Source: Thiolapillus brandeum (GTDB taxonomy: Bacteria > Pseudomonadota > Gammaproteobacteria > Chromatiales > Chromatiaceae). From it: a stretch of DNA of 7,013 bases. The position numbers were made by a program, and so were the translations under genes. Where the stretch lies: NCBI GenBank assembly GCA_011051425.1, contig DRLF01000391.1, positions 1 to 7,013 on the forward strand, given 5' to 3'. The notes under the pieces were generated by a model. That model saw nothing but the letters and a program-made list of their open reading frames with translations. It ran no database searches and was not told where the DNA came from. Every line of letters begins with the position of its first letter. The first letter of the stretch is position 1. Positions 1 to 7,013 of the stretch are shown here, piece after piece.

Positions 1-1
1 G

Positions 2-391
2 GTGTTCAATGCACTGGGCAATAATCTTTCCTATTTCTTTTCTCCCACGGAAGTGGCCGAAAACAAGGCGCCTGCCAATCATGTGTTCCGTCTCGGCGGG
101 CTGGTGCAGCCGGGCACGCTTGAGCGGGGTGAAAAGCTTACCGTGCATTTCGATGTGACCGACAATGCCCACACGGTCAAGGTTGCCTATACAGGCATAC
201 TTCCCGATCTGTTCAAGGAAGGTCAGGGCGTGATCGCCCAGGGGCGTATGGGGCCTGATGGTGTATTCGTTGCCGAGGAAGTGCTGGCCAAGCATGATGA
301 AAACTACATGCCGCCCGAAGTGGCGGATGCGCTGGAGAAAGGCCACCAGAAAGGTGTTGCTGACATGGCCAAGGGGAACAAGCCGCTATGA
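2..391 (+). CDS. ccmE: Cytochrome c maturation heme chaperone CcmE (5' end missing)
   Basis: CcmE is a membrane-anchored periplasmic chaperone. It binds heme covalently after export by CcmABCD and passes it to CcmF. The 129 visible residues are the soluble OB-fold domain and flexible tail. The family motif [13 protein letters not shown] carries the heme-attaching His at visible residue 98 (codon 293-295) and the conserved Tyr at 102, corresponding to E. coli His130 and Tyr134. The N-terminal anchor (about 30 residues by comparison with E. coli) is not visible. The GTG at position 2 is therefore probably an internal Val codon rather than the start, and the gene continues upstream of the window. 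Its TGA overlaps the ccmF ATG (ATGA). Identity is near certain from the motif and neighbours. Confidence 0.96.
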   Translation: MFNALGNNLSYFFSPTEVAENKAPANHVFRLGGLVQPGTLERGEKLTVHFDVTDNAHTVKVAYTGILPDLFKEGQGVIAQGRMGPDGVFVAEEVLAKHDENYMPPEVADALEKGHQKGVADMAKGNKPL

Positions 392-2340
392 TTCCTGAAA
401 TCGGACATTTTGCCCTCATCCTCGCGCTGGTCGTCGCGCTGGTTCAATCCATTCTTCCCCTGGCGGGTGCACAACGCGGCATCGCTTCCTGGGTGGCTGT
501 TGCCAAGCCCGCCGCAAGGCTGCAGTTCCTGTTCATGGTCATTTCCTTCGCCTGCCTGACATGGAGCTTCATGCAGAGTGATTTCTCGGTGCTGTATGTC
601 GCCACCAATTCCAATACCGCACTGCCGATCCTGTACAAGATATCCGGTGTATGGGGCGCTCACGAGGGTTCGCTGCTGTTGTGGGCATTGATCCTGACGG
701 TCTGGACCACGGCGGTGACACTTTTCGGACGCAGCATTCCCCCGGTGATGATGGCGCGGGTGCTGGGCATCCTTGGCCTGATTTCTGTGGGCTTCCTGAT
801 GTTCATGCTGTTTACTTCCAACCCGTTCGAGCGTCTGATGCCACCCGCACCGGAAGGCCGGGATCTCAACCCGCTGCTGCAGGATCCCGGGCTGGCGATA
901 CACCCGCCCATGCTCTACATGGGCTACGTGGGTTTCGCCATTCCCTTTGCCTTCGCCCTGGCCGCCATGCTGGGCGGGCGCCTGGATGCTGCCTGGGCCC
1001 GCTGGTCGCGGCCCTGGACGCAGATCGCCTGGGTGTTTCTGACCCTGGGTATCGCGCTGGGCTCCTGGTGGGCCTATTACGAACTGGGCTGGGGCGGCTG
1101 GTGGTTCTGGGATCCCGTGGAGAATGCCTCCTTCATGCCCTGGCTGGTGGGTACGGCCCTGATGCACTCCCTGGCGGTCACCGAGAAACGCGGCGCCTTC
1201 AAGGCCTGGACGGTGCTGCTTGCCATCTTTGCCTTCTCACTGAGCCTGCTGGGCACTTTCCTGGTGCGATCCGGCGTGCTGACATCGGTACATGCCTTTG
1301 CCGCTGACCCGTCCAGGGGGCTGTTTATCCTGGTGTTCCTGGTGGCGGTCGTGGGTGGTTCTCTGACCCTTTATGCGGTGCGGGCTTCCAAGGTGCGAAG
1401 CTATGTGCGCTTCGACCTGGTGTCCCGGGAAACGGCACTGCTGCTGAACAACGTGATTCTGGTGGTTACCTGCGCCAGCATCCTGCTCGGCACTCTGTAT
1501 CCGTTGCTGCTCGATGCACTGGGTCTGGGCAAGATTTCTGTGGGGCCTCCCTATTTCAACAGCGTGTTCATCCCTCTGACCGTGCCTTTGGCTGTCCTGA
1601 TGGGGATAGGCACCCTGGCACGGTGGAAGCGTGACAGCTTCGCCAATATCTGGCCAAAGGTGCGGGTTGCGCTGGCCGCCAGTGTGATTTTTGGCGTGCT
1701 CTATCCCATTGTTGTCATGCAGCAGTTCAGCTGGCAGGCCGCGGCGGGCATGGTGCTGGCCTTCTGGGTATTCTTCACCACCCTGAAGGCTACCAAAGAG
1801 CAGGCGCGTGGCCGCGGACTGGGCGGACTGTCATTGTCTCACTGGGGCATGGTGCTGGGGCACACGGGTATCGCCGTGTTTATCGTCGGCATCACCCTGA
1901 CCTCGATATACAGCACTGAAAAGGATCTGCGCCTGGAGGTCGACCAGACCTACGAAATGGGCGGTTATGCATTCAACTTCAAAGGTGCCACTCATTTGCA
2001 GGGGCCCAATTACACGGGTGACCGCGGTGAGGTCGTTATCACGCAGAATGGCGAGCAGGTGGCCGTACTGTATCCTGAAAAGCGCAACTACCGCTCCGGT
2101 ATGCCCATGACGGAAGCCGGGATCGATGCCGGACTGACGCGGGATCTGTTCGTTGCCATGGGTGAACCCCTGGGCAGTGACGGTGCCTGGAGTGTGCGTC
2201 TGTATCACAAACCCTACGTGCGCTGGATTTGGCTGGGAGCGCTGATCATGGCTTTTGGCGGTATCCTGTCTGCATCTGACAAACGCTACCGGGTGCTGGC
2301 GCGCCGCCGTCAGGAAGCACTGGCAAGAGGTGTGGCATGA
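388..2340 (+). CDS. ccmF: Heme lyase CcmF, cytochrome c maturation
   Basis: CcmF is the polytopic inner-membrane subunit of the CcmFHI module. It takes heme from holo-CcmE and helps form the thioether bonds to the CXXCH motif of apocytochrome c. The 650-residue length is typical. The tryptophan-rich WWD heme-handling motif is at residues 235-246 ([12 protein letters not shown]). Four His match the conserved heme-ligand positions of the family: 172 (IHPPMLY), 260, 302 (SVHAF) and 492 (GHTG). Many hydrophobic segments span the first 500 residues. A soluble, presumably periplasmic region follows at about 508-610, then a last membrane helix at about 612-630 and a basic cytoplasmic tail. The ATG overlaps the ccmE stop, and the TGA overlaps the ccmG start. 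No key residue appears to be missing. Confidence 0.98.
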   Translation: MIPEIGHFALILALVVALVQSILPLAGAQRGIASWVAVAKPAARLQFLFMVISFACLTWSFMQSDFSVLYVATNSNTALPILYKISGVWGAHEGSLLLWALILTVWTTAVTLFGRSIPPVMMARVLGILGLISVGFLMFMLFTSNPFERLMPPAPEGRDLNPLLQDPGLAIHPPMLYMGYVGFAIPFAFALAAMLGGRLDAAWARWSRPWTQIAWVFLTLGIALGSWWAYYELGWGGWWFWDPVENASFMPWLVGTALMHSLAVTEKRGAFKAWTVLLAIFAFSLSLLGTFLVRSGVLTSVHAFAADPSRGLFILVFLVAVVGGSLTLYAVRASKVRSYVRFDLVSRETALLLNNVILVVTCASILLGTLYPLLLDALGLGKISVGPPYFNSVFIPLTVPLAVLMGIGTLARWKRDSFANIWPKVRVALAASVIFGVLYPIVVMQQFSWQAAAGMVLAFWVFFTTLKATKEQARGRGLGGLSLSHWGMVLGHTGIAVFIVGITLTSIYSTEKDLRLEVDQTYEMGGYAFNFKGATHLQGPNYTGDRGEVVITQNGEQVAVLYPEKRNYRSGMPMTEAGIDAGLTRDLFVAMGEPLGSDGAWSVRLYHKPYVRWIWLGALIMAFGGILSASDKRYRVLARRRQEALARGVA

Positions 2341-2870
2341 TTCGTTATCTGTTGCCTCTGGGTATATTCATCATCATCGTGGGCTTTCTGTTCGTGGGGC
2401 TGGGGCTGGATCCGAAGAAAGTGCCTTCGCCCTTCATCGGCAAGCCTGCTCCCGAATTCAATCTGCCCAGGCTGTACAAGCCCGAAGAACGGGTGACCAC
2501 AGCGGATATGAAGGGCAAGGTCTGGTTGCTGAACGTGTGGGCGTCCTGGTGTGTATCCTGCCGTGCGGAGCACCAGGTGGTTACCCGCTTCGCAAAAACC
2601 GGACTGGTTCCCATCTATGGTCTGAACTATAAAGACGAACCTCAGGATGCCAAGGCCTGGCTGGGTGCCCTGGGCAACCCCTATGTGGCCAGCCTGGCGG
2701 ATCAGGACGGCAACGCGGGTATCGACTGGGGTGTGTATGGTGTGCCGGAAACCTTCGTTGTTGACAAGAAAGGTATCGTGCGTGACAAGGTCATCGGCCC
2801 GGTTACCGAAGAGATTGTTCAGGAACGCCTGATTCCCCTGGTGAAAAAGCTGCAGGCAGAGGAAGGATGA
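2337..2870 (+). CDS. ccmG: Thiol:disulfide interchange protein CcmG/DsbE
   Basis: CcmG is a membrane-tethered periplasmic thioredoxin-like protein that supplies reductant, ultimately from DsbD/CcdA, for reducing apocytochrome c or CcmH. The 177-residue length is normal. One N-terminal hydrophobic helix at about residues 4-23 acts as an uncleaved anchor. The thioredoxin fold then carries the active site WASWCVSCRAEH with Cys72 and Cys75, and the cis-proline loop YGVPETF with Pro137, which is characteristic of CcmG/DsbE. The redox dipeptide is Val-Ser rather than the Pro-Thr of E. coli. The ATG overlaps the ccmF stop, and an AGAGG Shine-Dalgarno at 2326-2330 lies 6 bases upstream of it. Confidence 0.97.
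   Translation: MIRYLLPLGIFIIIVGFLFVGLGLDPKKVPSPFIGKPAPEFNLPRLYKPEERVTTADMKGKVWLLNVWASWCVSCRAEHQVVTRFAKTGLVPIYGLNYKDEPQDAKAWLGALGNPYVASLADQDGNAGIDWGVYGVPETFVVDKKGIVRDKVIGPVTEEIVQERLIPLVKKLQAEEG
2858..2863 (+). promoter_or_regulatory. Ribosome binding site of ccmH (start-deciding)
   Basis: AGAGGA stands 3 bases before ATG 2867 and 6 bases before the adjacent ATG 2870. The usual spacing of roughly 5-9 bases favours the second ATG. The protein would then start MRVLLL, giving an ordinary signal peptide. The site lies within the last codons of ccmG, consistent with translational coupling. Confidence 0.55.
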
Positions 2871-3331
2871 TGAGAGTATTACTGCTGATATGCCTGCTTG
2901 CGGCGACAGCTGCCGTTACGGCAAATATCGAAACCTACAAGTTCGACGATGCCCGGAAAGAGGCCGACTATCAGACGCTGGTGCACGAGCTGCGCTGCCT
3001 GGTCTGCCAGAATCAGAACCTTGCCGACTCCAATGCGGAACTCGCACAGGACCTGCGCCGCAAGACCTATGAAATGGTCGAGAAAGGCCTCAGCAAGGAT
3101 GAAGTGGTCGAGTACATGGTGGCCCGCTATGGCGATTTCGTACTTTACAAGCCGCCGCTGCAGAGGAATACCCTGGCATTGTGGGGCGGTCCTTTTGTCA
3201 TCTTCATCATCGCGGTGGTGGTGCTTATTCGCATCATCCGTCGCAGACCTTCCAGCAGCGAGCGTCTTCTCAGCGAAGAGGAGCGTCAACGCGCCGAGCA
3301 GTTGCTGAAACAGCAGACCGAGGAAAAATAA
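2867..3331 (+). CDS. ccmH: Cytochrome c maturation protein CcmH (short form)
   Basis: CcmH is a membrane-anchored periplasmic thiol-oxidoreductase that reduces or presents the cysteines of apocytochrome c to CcmF. Its 154 residues hold a signal peptide at about 1-19, the signature LRCLVCQNQ with Cys44 and Cys47, the following helix-bundle motif NLADSNAELA, and a single membrane helix at about 105-125. A charged cytoplasmic tail ends the protein. It equals only the N-terminal half of E. coli CcmH; the rest is the separate next gene. Two adjacent ATGs (2867 and 2870) are possible starts. The AGAGGA at 2858-2863 is better spaced for the second, so the protein may be 153 residues. The stop shares one base with the ccmI ATG (TAATG). 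Confidence 0.96.
   Translation: MMRVLLLICLLAATAAVTANIETYKFDDARKEADYQTLVHELRCLVCQNQNLADSNAELAQDLRRKTYEMVEKGLSKDEVVEYMVARYGDFVLYKPPLQRNTLALWGGPFVIFIIAVVVLIRIIRRRPSSSERLLSEEERQRAEQLLKQQTEEK
3320..3324 (+). promoter_or_regulatory. Ribosome binding site of ccmI
   Basis: GAGGA lies 6 bases before ATG 3331, inside the last codons of ccmH. It supports ATG 3331 as the ccmI start over the in-frame GTG 150 bases upstream. Confidence 0.6.
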
Positions 3332-4593
3332 TGACTTTCTGGATTATCGTCGCCCTGATGCTGGGGCTGGGTATCGCTGTGCTGGCATTTGTGCTGTTGC
3401 GCAAGCGCCCGGATATCACAAGCAACCGGCGGGAACAGAATCTGTTGCTGGCAAAGGAAAAGCTGGCGGAGCTGGATCAGGAAAAAGCCGCGGGCAATCT
3501 GGATGATGAAACCTATGCCCAGGCGAAGGAAGAACTGGAAACCGGCCTGTTGGAAGATACGGATGTGGAAGAAGCAGTGGCCAGGGTGCGGCCCGCCAGC
3601 GCCAGGGCTGCTGCAATCGCTGTCGCCCTGCTGGTGCCGTTACTGAGTGTTGGCATCTACATGAAGCTGGGATCTCCCCAGTACGTGGTTATGAGTGGCA
3701 CGCCCGGTGCACAAAGTCCCCATGCCATGAACGGGGACGGTAAGACGCCCACCATGGCAGAGCTGCTGACAGGCCTGGAAGAGCGTGTGAAGCAGGCACC
3801 GGATGACCCCGAAGGCTGGTTCATGCTGGGGCGCGTCTATCAGTCCATGCAGCGTTATCCCGATGCGGTCAAAGCCTACGAGGAACTGCGCAAACTCACC
3901 GATGACCATCCCCAGGCACTGATCGCACTGGCGGACTCCCTGGCCATGGTGCAGGGTGGCAAGCTCAGTGGCCGTCCCTATGAACTGGTGCGTCAGGCCC
4001 TGGACAAGGCGCCGGACGATCCAACGGCCCTGTGGCTGGCGGGTCAGGGAGCCATGGAAGCAGGGGACTACCAGAACGCCATCTATTACTGGCGCCAGGC
4101 CGAAGCCGGTCTGGCCGACAAGCCGGATTACGTCCAGGAGCTTCGCACCCTGATCCGGCAGGCGAAGGAGGTTGCCGCCAAGGCGGGTGTGACCATAGAG
4201 GATCCTGGCTCATCTGTTGCTGACAGTGCACAACCCGTTGCTGCGGGACAGGGGATCAACCTGAGCGTCAGCCTGGCGCCTGCCTTGCAGGACAAGGTCA
4301 GCCCCGGTGACCGGCTGTTCATCTTCGCCAAGCAGGTGCAGGGGCCACCCATGCCAGTGGCCGCCGTGCGCATCACTGCCGGTGACCTGCCTGCGAAGCT
4401 GGTACTGGATGACAGCAGCATGCTGCAGCAGGGAAACAAGCTGTCTGACTACAAGCAACTGAAGCTGGCTGCCCGCATCGCCAAGGGTTCCCAGCCCATG
4501 GCAGCCAGCGGCGACCTGCAGAGCAGCGAGGTAGTCGTGTCAGTGGGTGATGGAAAGCCGGTGGAACTGGTCATCGACCAGGTCGTTCCCTGA
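3331..4593 (+). CDS. ccmI: Cytochrome c maturation chaperone CcmI (TPR protein)
   Basis: CcmI binds the C-terminal helix of apocytochrome c and hands it to the CcmFH heme ligation complex. The 420 residues begin with a membrane helix at about 2-24. A charged segment follows at about 33-82, containing LLLAKEKLAELDQEKAAGNL and a KEELETGLLED stretch typical of the family. A second membrane helix lies at about 91-112. Tetratricopeptide-type helices fill about 145-285, with clear repeat signatures at APDDPEGWFMLGRVYQ (156-171) and APDDPTALWLAG (227-238). A beta-rich C-terminal domain at about 308-419 contains VSPGDRLFIFAK, as in full-length CcmI and in the C-terminal half of E. coli CcmH. An upstream in-frame GTG at 3181 is not used: that extension lies inside ccmH, while ATG 3331 has a good ribosome site and begins the membrane helix. 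Confidence 0.94.
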   Translation: MTFWIIVALMLGLGIAVLAFVLLRKRPDITSNRREQNLLLAKEKLAELDQEKAAGNLDDETYAQAKEELETGLLEDTDVEEAVARVRPASARAAAIAVALLVPLLSVGIYMKLGSPQYVVMSGTPGAQSPHAMNGDGKTPTMAELLTGLEERVKQAPDDPEGWFMLGRVYQSMQRYPDAVKAYEELRKLTDDHPQALIALADSLAMVQGGKLSGRPYELVRQALDKAPDDPTALWLAGQGAMEAGDYQNAIYYWRQAEAGLADKPDYVQELRTLIRQAKEVAAKAGVTIEDPGSSVADSAQPVAAGQGINLSVSLAPALQDKVSPGDRLFIFAKQVQGPPMPVAAVRITAGDLPAKLVLDDSSMLQQGNKLSDYKQLKLAARIAKGSQPMAASGDLQSSEVVVSVGDGKPVELVIDQVVP

Positions 4594-4606
4594 TTCCCGG
4601 ATCGGC

Positions 4607-5686
4607 TTAGCGCCAGGCAAAGCGTTTGATGTCGGCGTTCTCCGGCAGCGTTTTGCCTTCCAGCAGAAAGGCAGTCATCTGCTGACTGTACCAGGGAATG
4701 GTCAGGCTGCCGTGGGCGCCGAACCCATTGAAGATATGGAGCTGCGGGTGCGCCGGGTGGGTGCCCAGGAAAGGCTGGCGGTCACTGGTGGCGGGCCGCA
4801 CTCCGGCTTCGCTTTTTTCCAGCGTGAGCAGTTCCGGGTGGTCCAGCAGCCTGCTCATCCCTTCCAGCAGTGCCTGAACACCTTCGGCAGCAGGCTGGTT
4901 GTCCTGAATCCGGTGATTGTGGGTGGAGCCCAGGCGGAATGCGCCGTTGTCCACGGGCAGCAGCCAGGTGGCAGCATTGATGATCATGTCCGGCAGCTGA
5001 CCTGATCCGGGTCTTGCCTGCAGGGTGAGAATCTCTCCCTTGTCGGGAGCAAAGGGCAGATATCCGAACCAGGGGTTTTTCATGCTGCGGTAGCCATCGC
5101 AGAAGATGATGCCTCCTGCGCGCAGCCTGCCATACCGCACCCCATGGTCATCGACCGAAATATCTTCTGAATCGACAGAGGCGATTTCCAGCGCCTGCCG
5201 TGCTTTCAGCCAGTCCGCCAGAAATGCCAGCAGGGAAGGGATGCGCACGTACCCGGTGCGTTTTTGGACAAACCCACCCAGGGGCGCCGCCACCGGCTGC
5301 GGCGGATGGCCCGGCGCAAAAACGCTGCCGAACAGATCCTGTATGTTCTCTTGCCCGGACAGGCGTTCATAGTATCGGTGCTGATCTTTTTCCCGGAACA
5401 GGCGCAGCATGTCCACCCATTGCAGGAAAGGCTGTTTCGCCAGCCGGGAAAGCTGGGTGTAGGTGGCCCCGACGGCTTCCAGCCAGACATGGACGTGGGG
5501 TGAATGGTTGAAACGCTTGCCCGCCAGAGGGTTGATCACACCAGCGGCGACCATGGACGAGGAACTGGCATGGCCGTCATCCAGGACACACACGCTCTTT
5601 CCTTCGTTGATCAGGCGCCATGCCAGCAGGCTGCCGGCCAGCCCCTGGCCGATGATCAGGTAATCGTAAATCTTGTTCTCAGGCAC
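4607..5686 (-). CDS. FAD-dependent oxidoreductase, DAO superfamily, substrate unknown
   Basis: This is a predicted soluble flavoenzyme of 359 residues with no signal peptide. The N-terminal Rossmann dinucleotide-binding motif is YLIIGQGLAGS (Gly13, Gly15, Gly18), with Asp36 at the end of the second strand placed to bind the FAD ribose. AAGVINPLAGKRF (47-59) follows. A second FAD-contacting region near the C-terminus reads GVRPATSDRQPFLG (295-308) and FNGFGAHGS (319-327). This layout matches D-amino-acid oxidase/glycine oxidase-like (ThiO, MnmC C-domain-like) proteins, which oxidise amine C-N bonds using FAD. The substrate is not evident, and there is no methyltransferase domain as in MnmC. 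The start is GTG at 5686, preceded by GGAAG. An in-frame stop at 5699-5701 leaves almost no room for an earlier start. The gene converges on ccmI and diverges from the transporter gene. Confidence 0.88.
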   Translation of the reverse strand: MPENKIYDYLIIGQGLAGSLLAWRLINEGKSVCVLDDGHASSSSMVAAGVINPLAGKRFNHSPHVHVWLEAVGATYTQLSRLAKQPFLQWVDMLRLFREKDQHRYYERLSGQENIQDLFGSVFAPGHPPQPVAAPLGGFVQKRTGYVRIPSLLAFLADWLKARQALEIASVDSEDISVDDHGVRYGRLRAGGIIFCDGYRSMKNPWFGYLPFAPDKGEILTLQARPGSGQLPDMIINAATWLLPVDNGAFRLGSTHNHRIQDNQPAAEGVQALLEGMSRLLDHPELLTLEKSEAGVRPATSDRQPFLGTHPAHPQLHIFNGFGAHGSLTIPWYSQQMTAFLLEGKTLPENADIKRFAWR

Positions 5687-5724
5687 TATACTTCCGGTTC
5701 AATAATAAATAATCAGTGTGTGAT
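5687..5724. promoter_or_regulatory. Short AT-rich divergent intergenic region
   Basis: These 38 bases separate two divergent starts, so at least parts of both promoters should lie here or extend into the coding ends. The stretch 5701-5713 (AATAATAAATAAT) is far more AT-rich than its surroundings. Possible -10 elements are TATACT at 5687-5692 on the + strand and TATTAT at 5702-5707 on the - strand. I could not find a convincing -35 partner for either. No clear operator palindrome is seen, and no strong Shine-Dalgarno precedes the transporter ATG. Confidence 0.35.
5691..5695 (-). promoter_or_regulatory. Ribosome binding site of the oxidoreductase gene
   Basis: On the minus strand the sequence reads GGAAG, then four bases (TATA), then GTG. 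This Shine-Dalgarno-like site and the in-frame stop just upstream (5699-5701) support the unusual GTG start at 5686. Confidence 0.55.
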
Positions 5725-7013
5725 ATGAGTTATCTGACCCGCCCCCTCGACCAGAAAGGCATGCCAGCCGGTATTCCTTACATCATCGGTAACGAAGCCG
5801 CGGAACGCTTCAGTTTCTATGGTATGCGTACCATTCTGGTGGTGTTCATGACCCAGTATCTCATGGGCGCCAGTGGTGTGCTGGCACCCATGGGAGAGGA
5901 GGATGCCAAGGGCTGGTATCACCTGTTTGTTTCAGCGGTCTATTTTACGCCTCTTTTTGGCGCTGTTCTGGCGGACGTGTGGTGGGGAAAGTACAAGACC
6001 ATACTGCTGCTGTCACTGGTTTACTGCGGAGGGCATCTCGCCCTGGCGCTGGATGATACCCGTCTGGGTCTGGGGCTGGGGCTAGGTCTGATCGCCCTGG
6101 GGGCTGGTGGCATCAAGCCCTGCGTCTCGGCCCATGTGGGAGACCAGTTCGGGCATGGTAACCGTGCGCTCATCAGCCGCACCTTCGGCTGGTTCTACAT
6201 GGCGATCAATGTGGGTGCCTTCATTTCGACACTGCTGACACCCTGGTTGCTCAAGGAGTACAGTCCCCACTGGGCTTTTGGCGTACCGGGTGTGCTCATG
6301 GCCCTGGCCACGCTGATGTTCTGGATGGGGCGTAACAAGTTTGTGCACGTGCCTCCGGCAGGCAGGGTTTTTCTTCAGGAAGCCTTGTCCAGAGATACGC
6401 TGCGCATTTTCGGGCGGCTGCTGCTCATCTATCTGTTCATTGCCGTTTTCTGGTCGCTCTATGACCAGACAGGTTCGTCCTGGGTGCTGCAGGCTCAGCA
6501 CATGGAGCGACATCTGCTGGGTTTTGAGTTGCTGCCGTCGCAGATTCAGGCGATCAATCCTCTGCTGATCATCGTGCTGATTCCGCTGTTCAGCTATGTG
6601 ATCTATCCGTTTCTGGGAAAGATGATGAAGCTCACGCCAATGCGCAAGGTAGCCATGGGCTTCCTGCTGGCAGCTGCGGCATTTGCGGTTTCCTCTCTCG
6701 CGCAGGAACGTATCGATGCCGGCGGTACGCCGGGCATCTGGTGGCAGTTGCTGGCCTATGTACTGCTTACCGGCGGGGAGGTGATGGTGTCCATCACGGC
6801 ACTGGAATACTCCTATACCCAGGCACCGCGCACCATGAAATCCTTCATCATGGCGCTGTTCATGCTGTCGGTATCGCTGGGGAATATCTTTACCAGCACG
6901 GTGAATTTCTTCATCCAGAATGAAGACGGCACGGTGATGCTGGAGGGGGCAGACTACTACTGGTTCTTTACCATACTCATGGCGGTGACGGCGGTGCTGT
7001 TTGCGCTGCTGAC
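5725..7013 (+). CDS. Proton-dependent oligopeptide transporter, POT/PTR family (3' end missing)
   Basis: This inner-membrane symporter of the POT family (MFS fold) is expected to import di- and tripeptides with protons. The frame stays open for 429 codons to the window edge. Family motifs appear in order: ExxERFSFYG at residues 24-33 (Glu24, Glu27, Arg28: proton coupling), [11 protein letters not shown] (82-92), [17 protein letters not shown] (126-142), [13 protein letters not shown] (154-166), [16 protein letters not shown] (242-257) and [19 protein letters not shown] (350-368), with the conserved TM10 Glu352. The DQxxSxW form in helix 7 recalls animal PepT proteins more than E. coli Dtp. 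ATG 5725 puts the ExxER motif near residue 24, as usual. An in-frame stop at 5710-5712 limits extension; GTG 5716 is a weak alternative. The missing end is probably one or two helices. Confidence 0.93.
   Translation, partial: MSYLTRPLDQKGMPAGIPYIIGNEAAERFSFYGMRTILVVFMTQYLMGASGVLAPMGEEDAKGWYHLFVSAVYFTPLFGAVLADVWWGKYKTILLLSLVYCGGHLALALDDTRLGLGLGLGLIALGAGGIKPCVSAHVGDQFGHGNRALISRTFGWFYMAINVGAFISTLLTPWLLKEYSPHWAFGVPGVLMALATLMFWMGRNKFVHVPPAGRVFLQEALSRDTLRIFGRLLLIYLFIAVFWSLYDQTGSSWVLQAQHMERHLLGFELLPSQIQAINPLLIIVLIPLFSYVIYPFLGKMMKLTPMRKVAMGFLLAAAAFAVSSLAQERIDAGGTPGIWWQLLAYVLLTGGEVMVSITALEYSYTQAPRTMKSFIMALFMLSVSLGNIFTSTVNFFIQNEDGTVMLEGADYYWFFTILMAVTAVLFALL
6064..6087 (+). repeat. Four-copy imperfect hexanucleotide repeat (Leu-Gly) in transporter gene
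   Basis: CTGGGT, CTGGGG, CTGGGG and CTAGGT follow each other and encode Leu-Gly four times (residues 114-121). This falls in the membrane helix just before the GxGGIKP motif. The unit is six bases, so gain or loss of a copy would stay in frame and add or remove two residues. Confidence 0.7.

Noticed and set aside
2..4. GTG at position 2 as the true ccmE start
   Set aside because: The protein from here would lack the N-terminal membrane anchor that CcmE needs; the frame is open to the window edge, so truncation by the window is the simpler explanation.
304..1167. 287-codon open frame on the minus strand opposite ccmE/ccmF
   Set aside because: It lies fully antisense to clear ccmE and ccmF coding sequence, is rich in Gln, His, Arg, Gly and Pro as expected of a GC-rich shadow frame, and shows no recognisable domain.
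651..1307. 218-codon + strand frame inside ccmF
   Set aside because: Out-of-frame shadow of the WWD and membrane regions of ccmF, with shadow-like composition.
3181..3330. 50-codon N-terminal extension of ccmI from an in-frame GTG
   Set aside because: It overlaps the membrane helix and tail of ccmH in another frame, is not hydrophobic or family-like, and the ATG at 3331 has a proper ribosome site and begins the known CcmI membrane helix.
4547..5005. 152-codon + strand frame running from the ccmI end into the oxidoreductase gene
   Set aside because: It is antisense to the C-terminal FAD-binding coding region of the oxidoreductase and has no domain or ribosome site.
5687..5724. Riboswitch or structured leader upstream of the transporter
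   Set aside because: The gap is only 38 bases and AT-rich, too short for a known riboswitch, with no clear stem-loop.
5713..5922. 69-codon minus-strand frame opposite the transporter start
   Set aside because: Antisense to the ExxER motif region of the transporter, and it would cross the divergent promoter region; no supporting motif.

Overview
The window is ordinary-looking proteobacterial chromosome, most likely gammaproteobacterial. The protein sequences resemble gammaproteobacterial System I cytochrome c maturation proteins, GC content is moderately high, and genes are packed with start/stop overlaps. The species assignment is inference. I see no RNA gene, insertion sequence, CRISPR array, phage gene or integration scar.

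Left and centre (2-4593, + strand): the 3' part of a cytochrome c maturation operon in the order ccmE (5' end missing)-ccmF-ccmG-ccmH-ccmI. Every junction overlaps: ATGA at ccmE/ccmF, ATGA at ccmF/ccmG, ATGA (or abutting, if the second ATG is used) at ccmG/ccmH, and TAATG at ccmH/ccmI. This points to one translationally coupled mRNA. The products form one pathway. CcmE carries heme covalently in the periplasm and CcmF transfers it to apocytochrome. CcmG and CcmH keep the CXXCH cysteines reduced, and CcmI holds the apocytochrome. CcmH and CcmI are separate proteins here, unlike the fused E. coli CcmH. The genes ccmABCD would be expected upstream, outside the window.

Right of centre (4607-5686, - strand): a 359-residue FAD-dependent oxidoreductase of the DAO (D-amino-acid oxidase-like) superfamily. 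It converges on ccmI across only 13 bases and starts with GTG. Its substrate cannot be told from the sequence.

Right end (5725 to the window edge, + strand): a proton-coupled oligopeptide transporter (POT/PTR family, MFS fold). It runs divergently from the oxidoreductase across a 38-base AT-rich gap and is cut by the window edge after 429 codons.

I did not find a convincing undescribed system. The points most worth a second look are the uncharacterised oxidoreductase and its tight head-to-head pairing with the peptide transporter, the animal-PepT-like motifs of that transporter, and a short in-frame Leu-Gly hexanucleotide repeat inside it.
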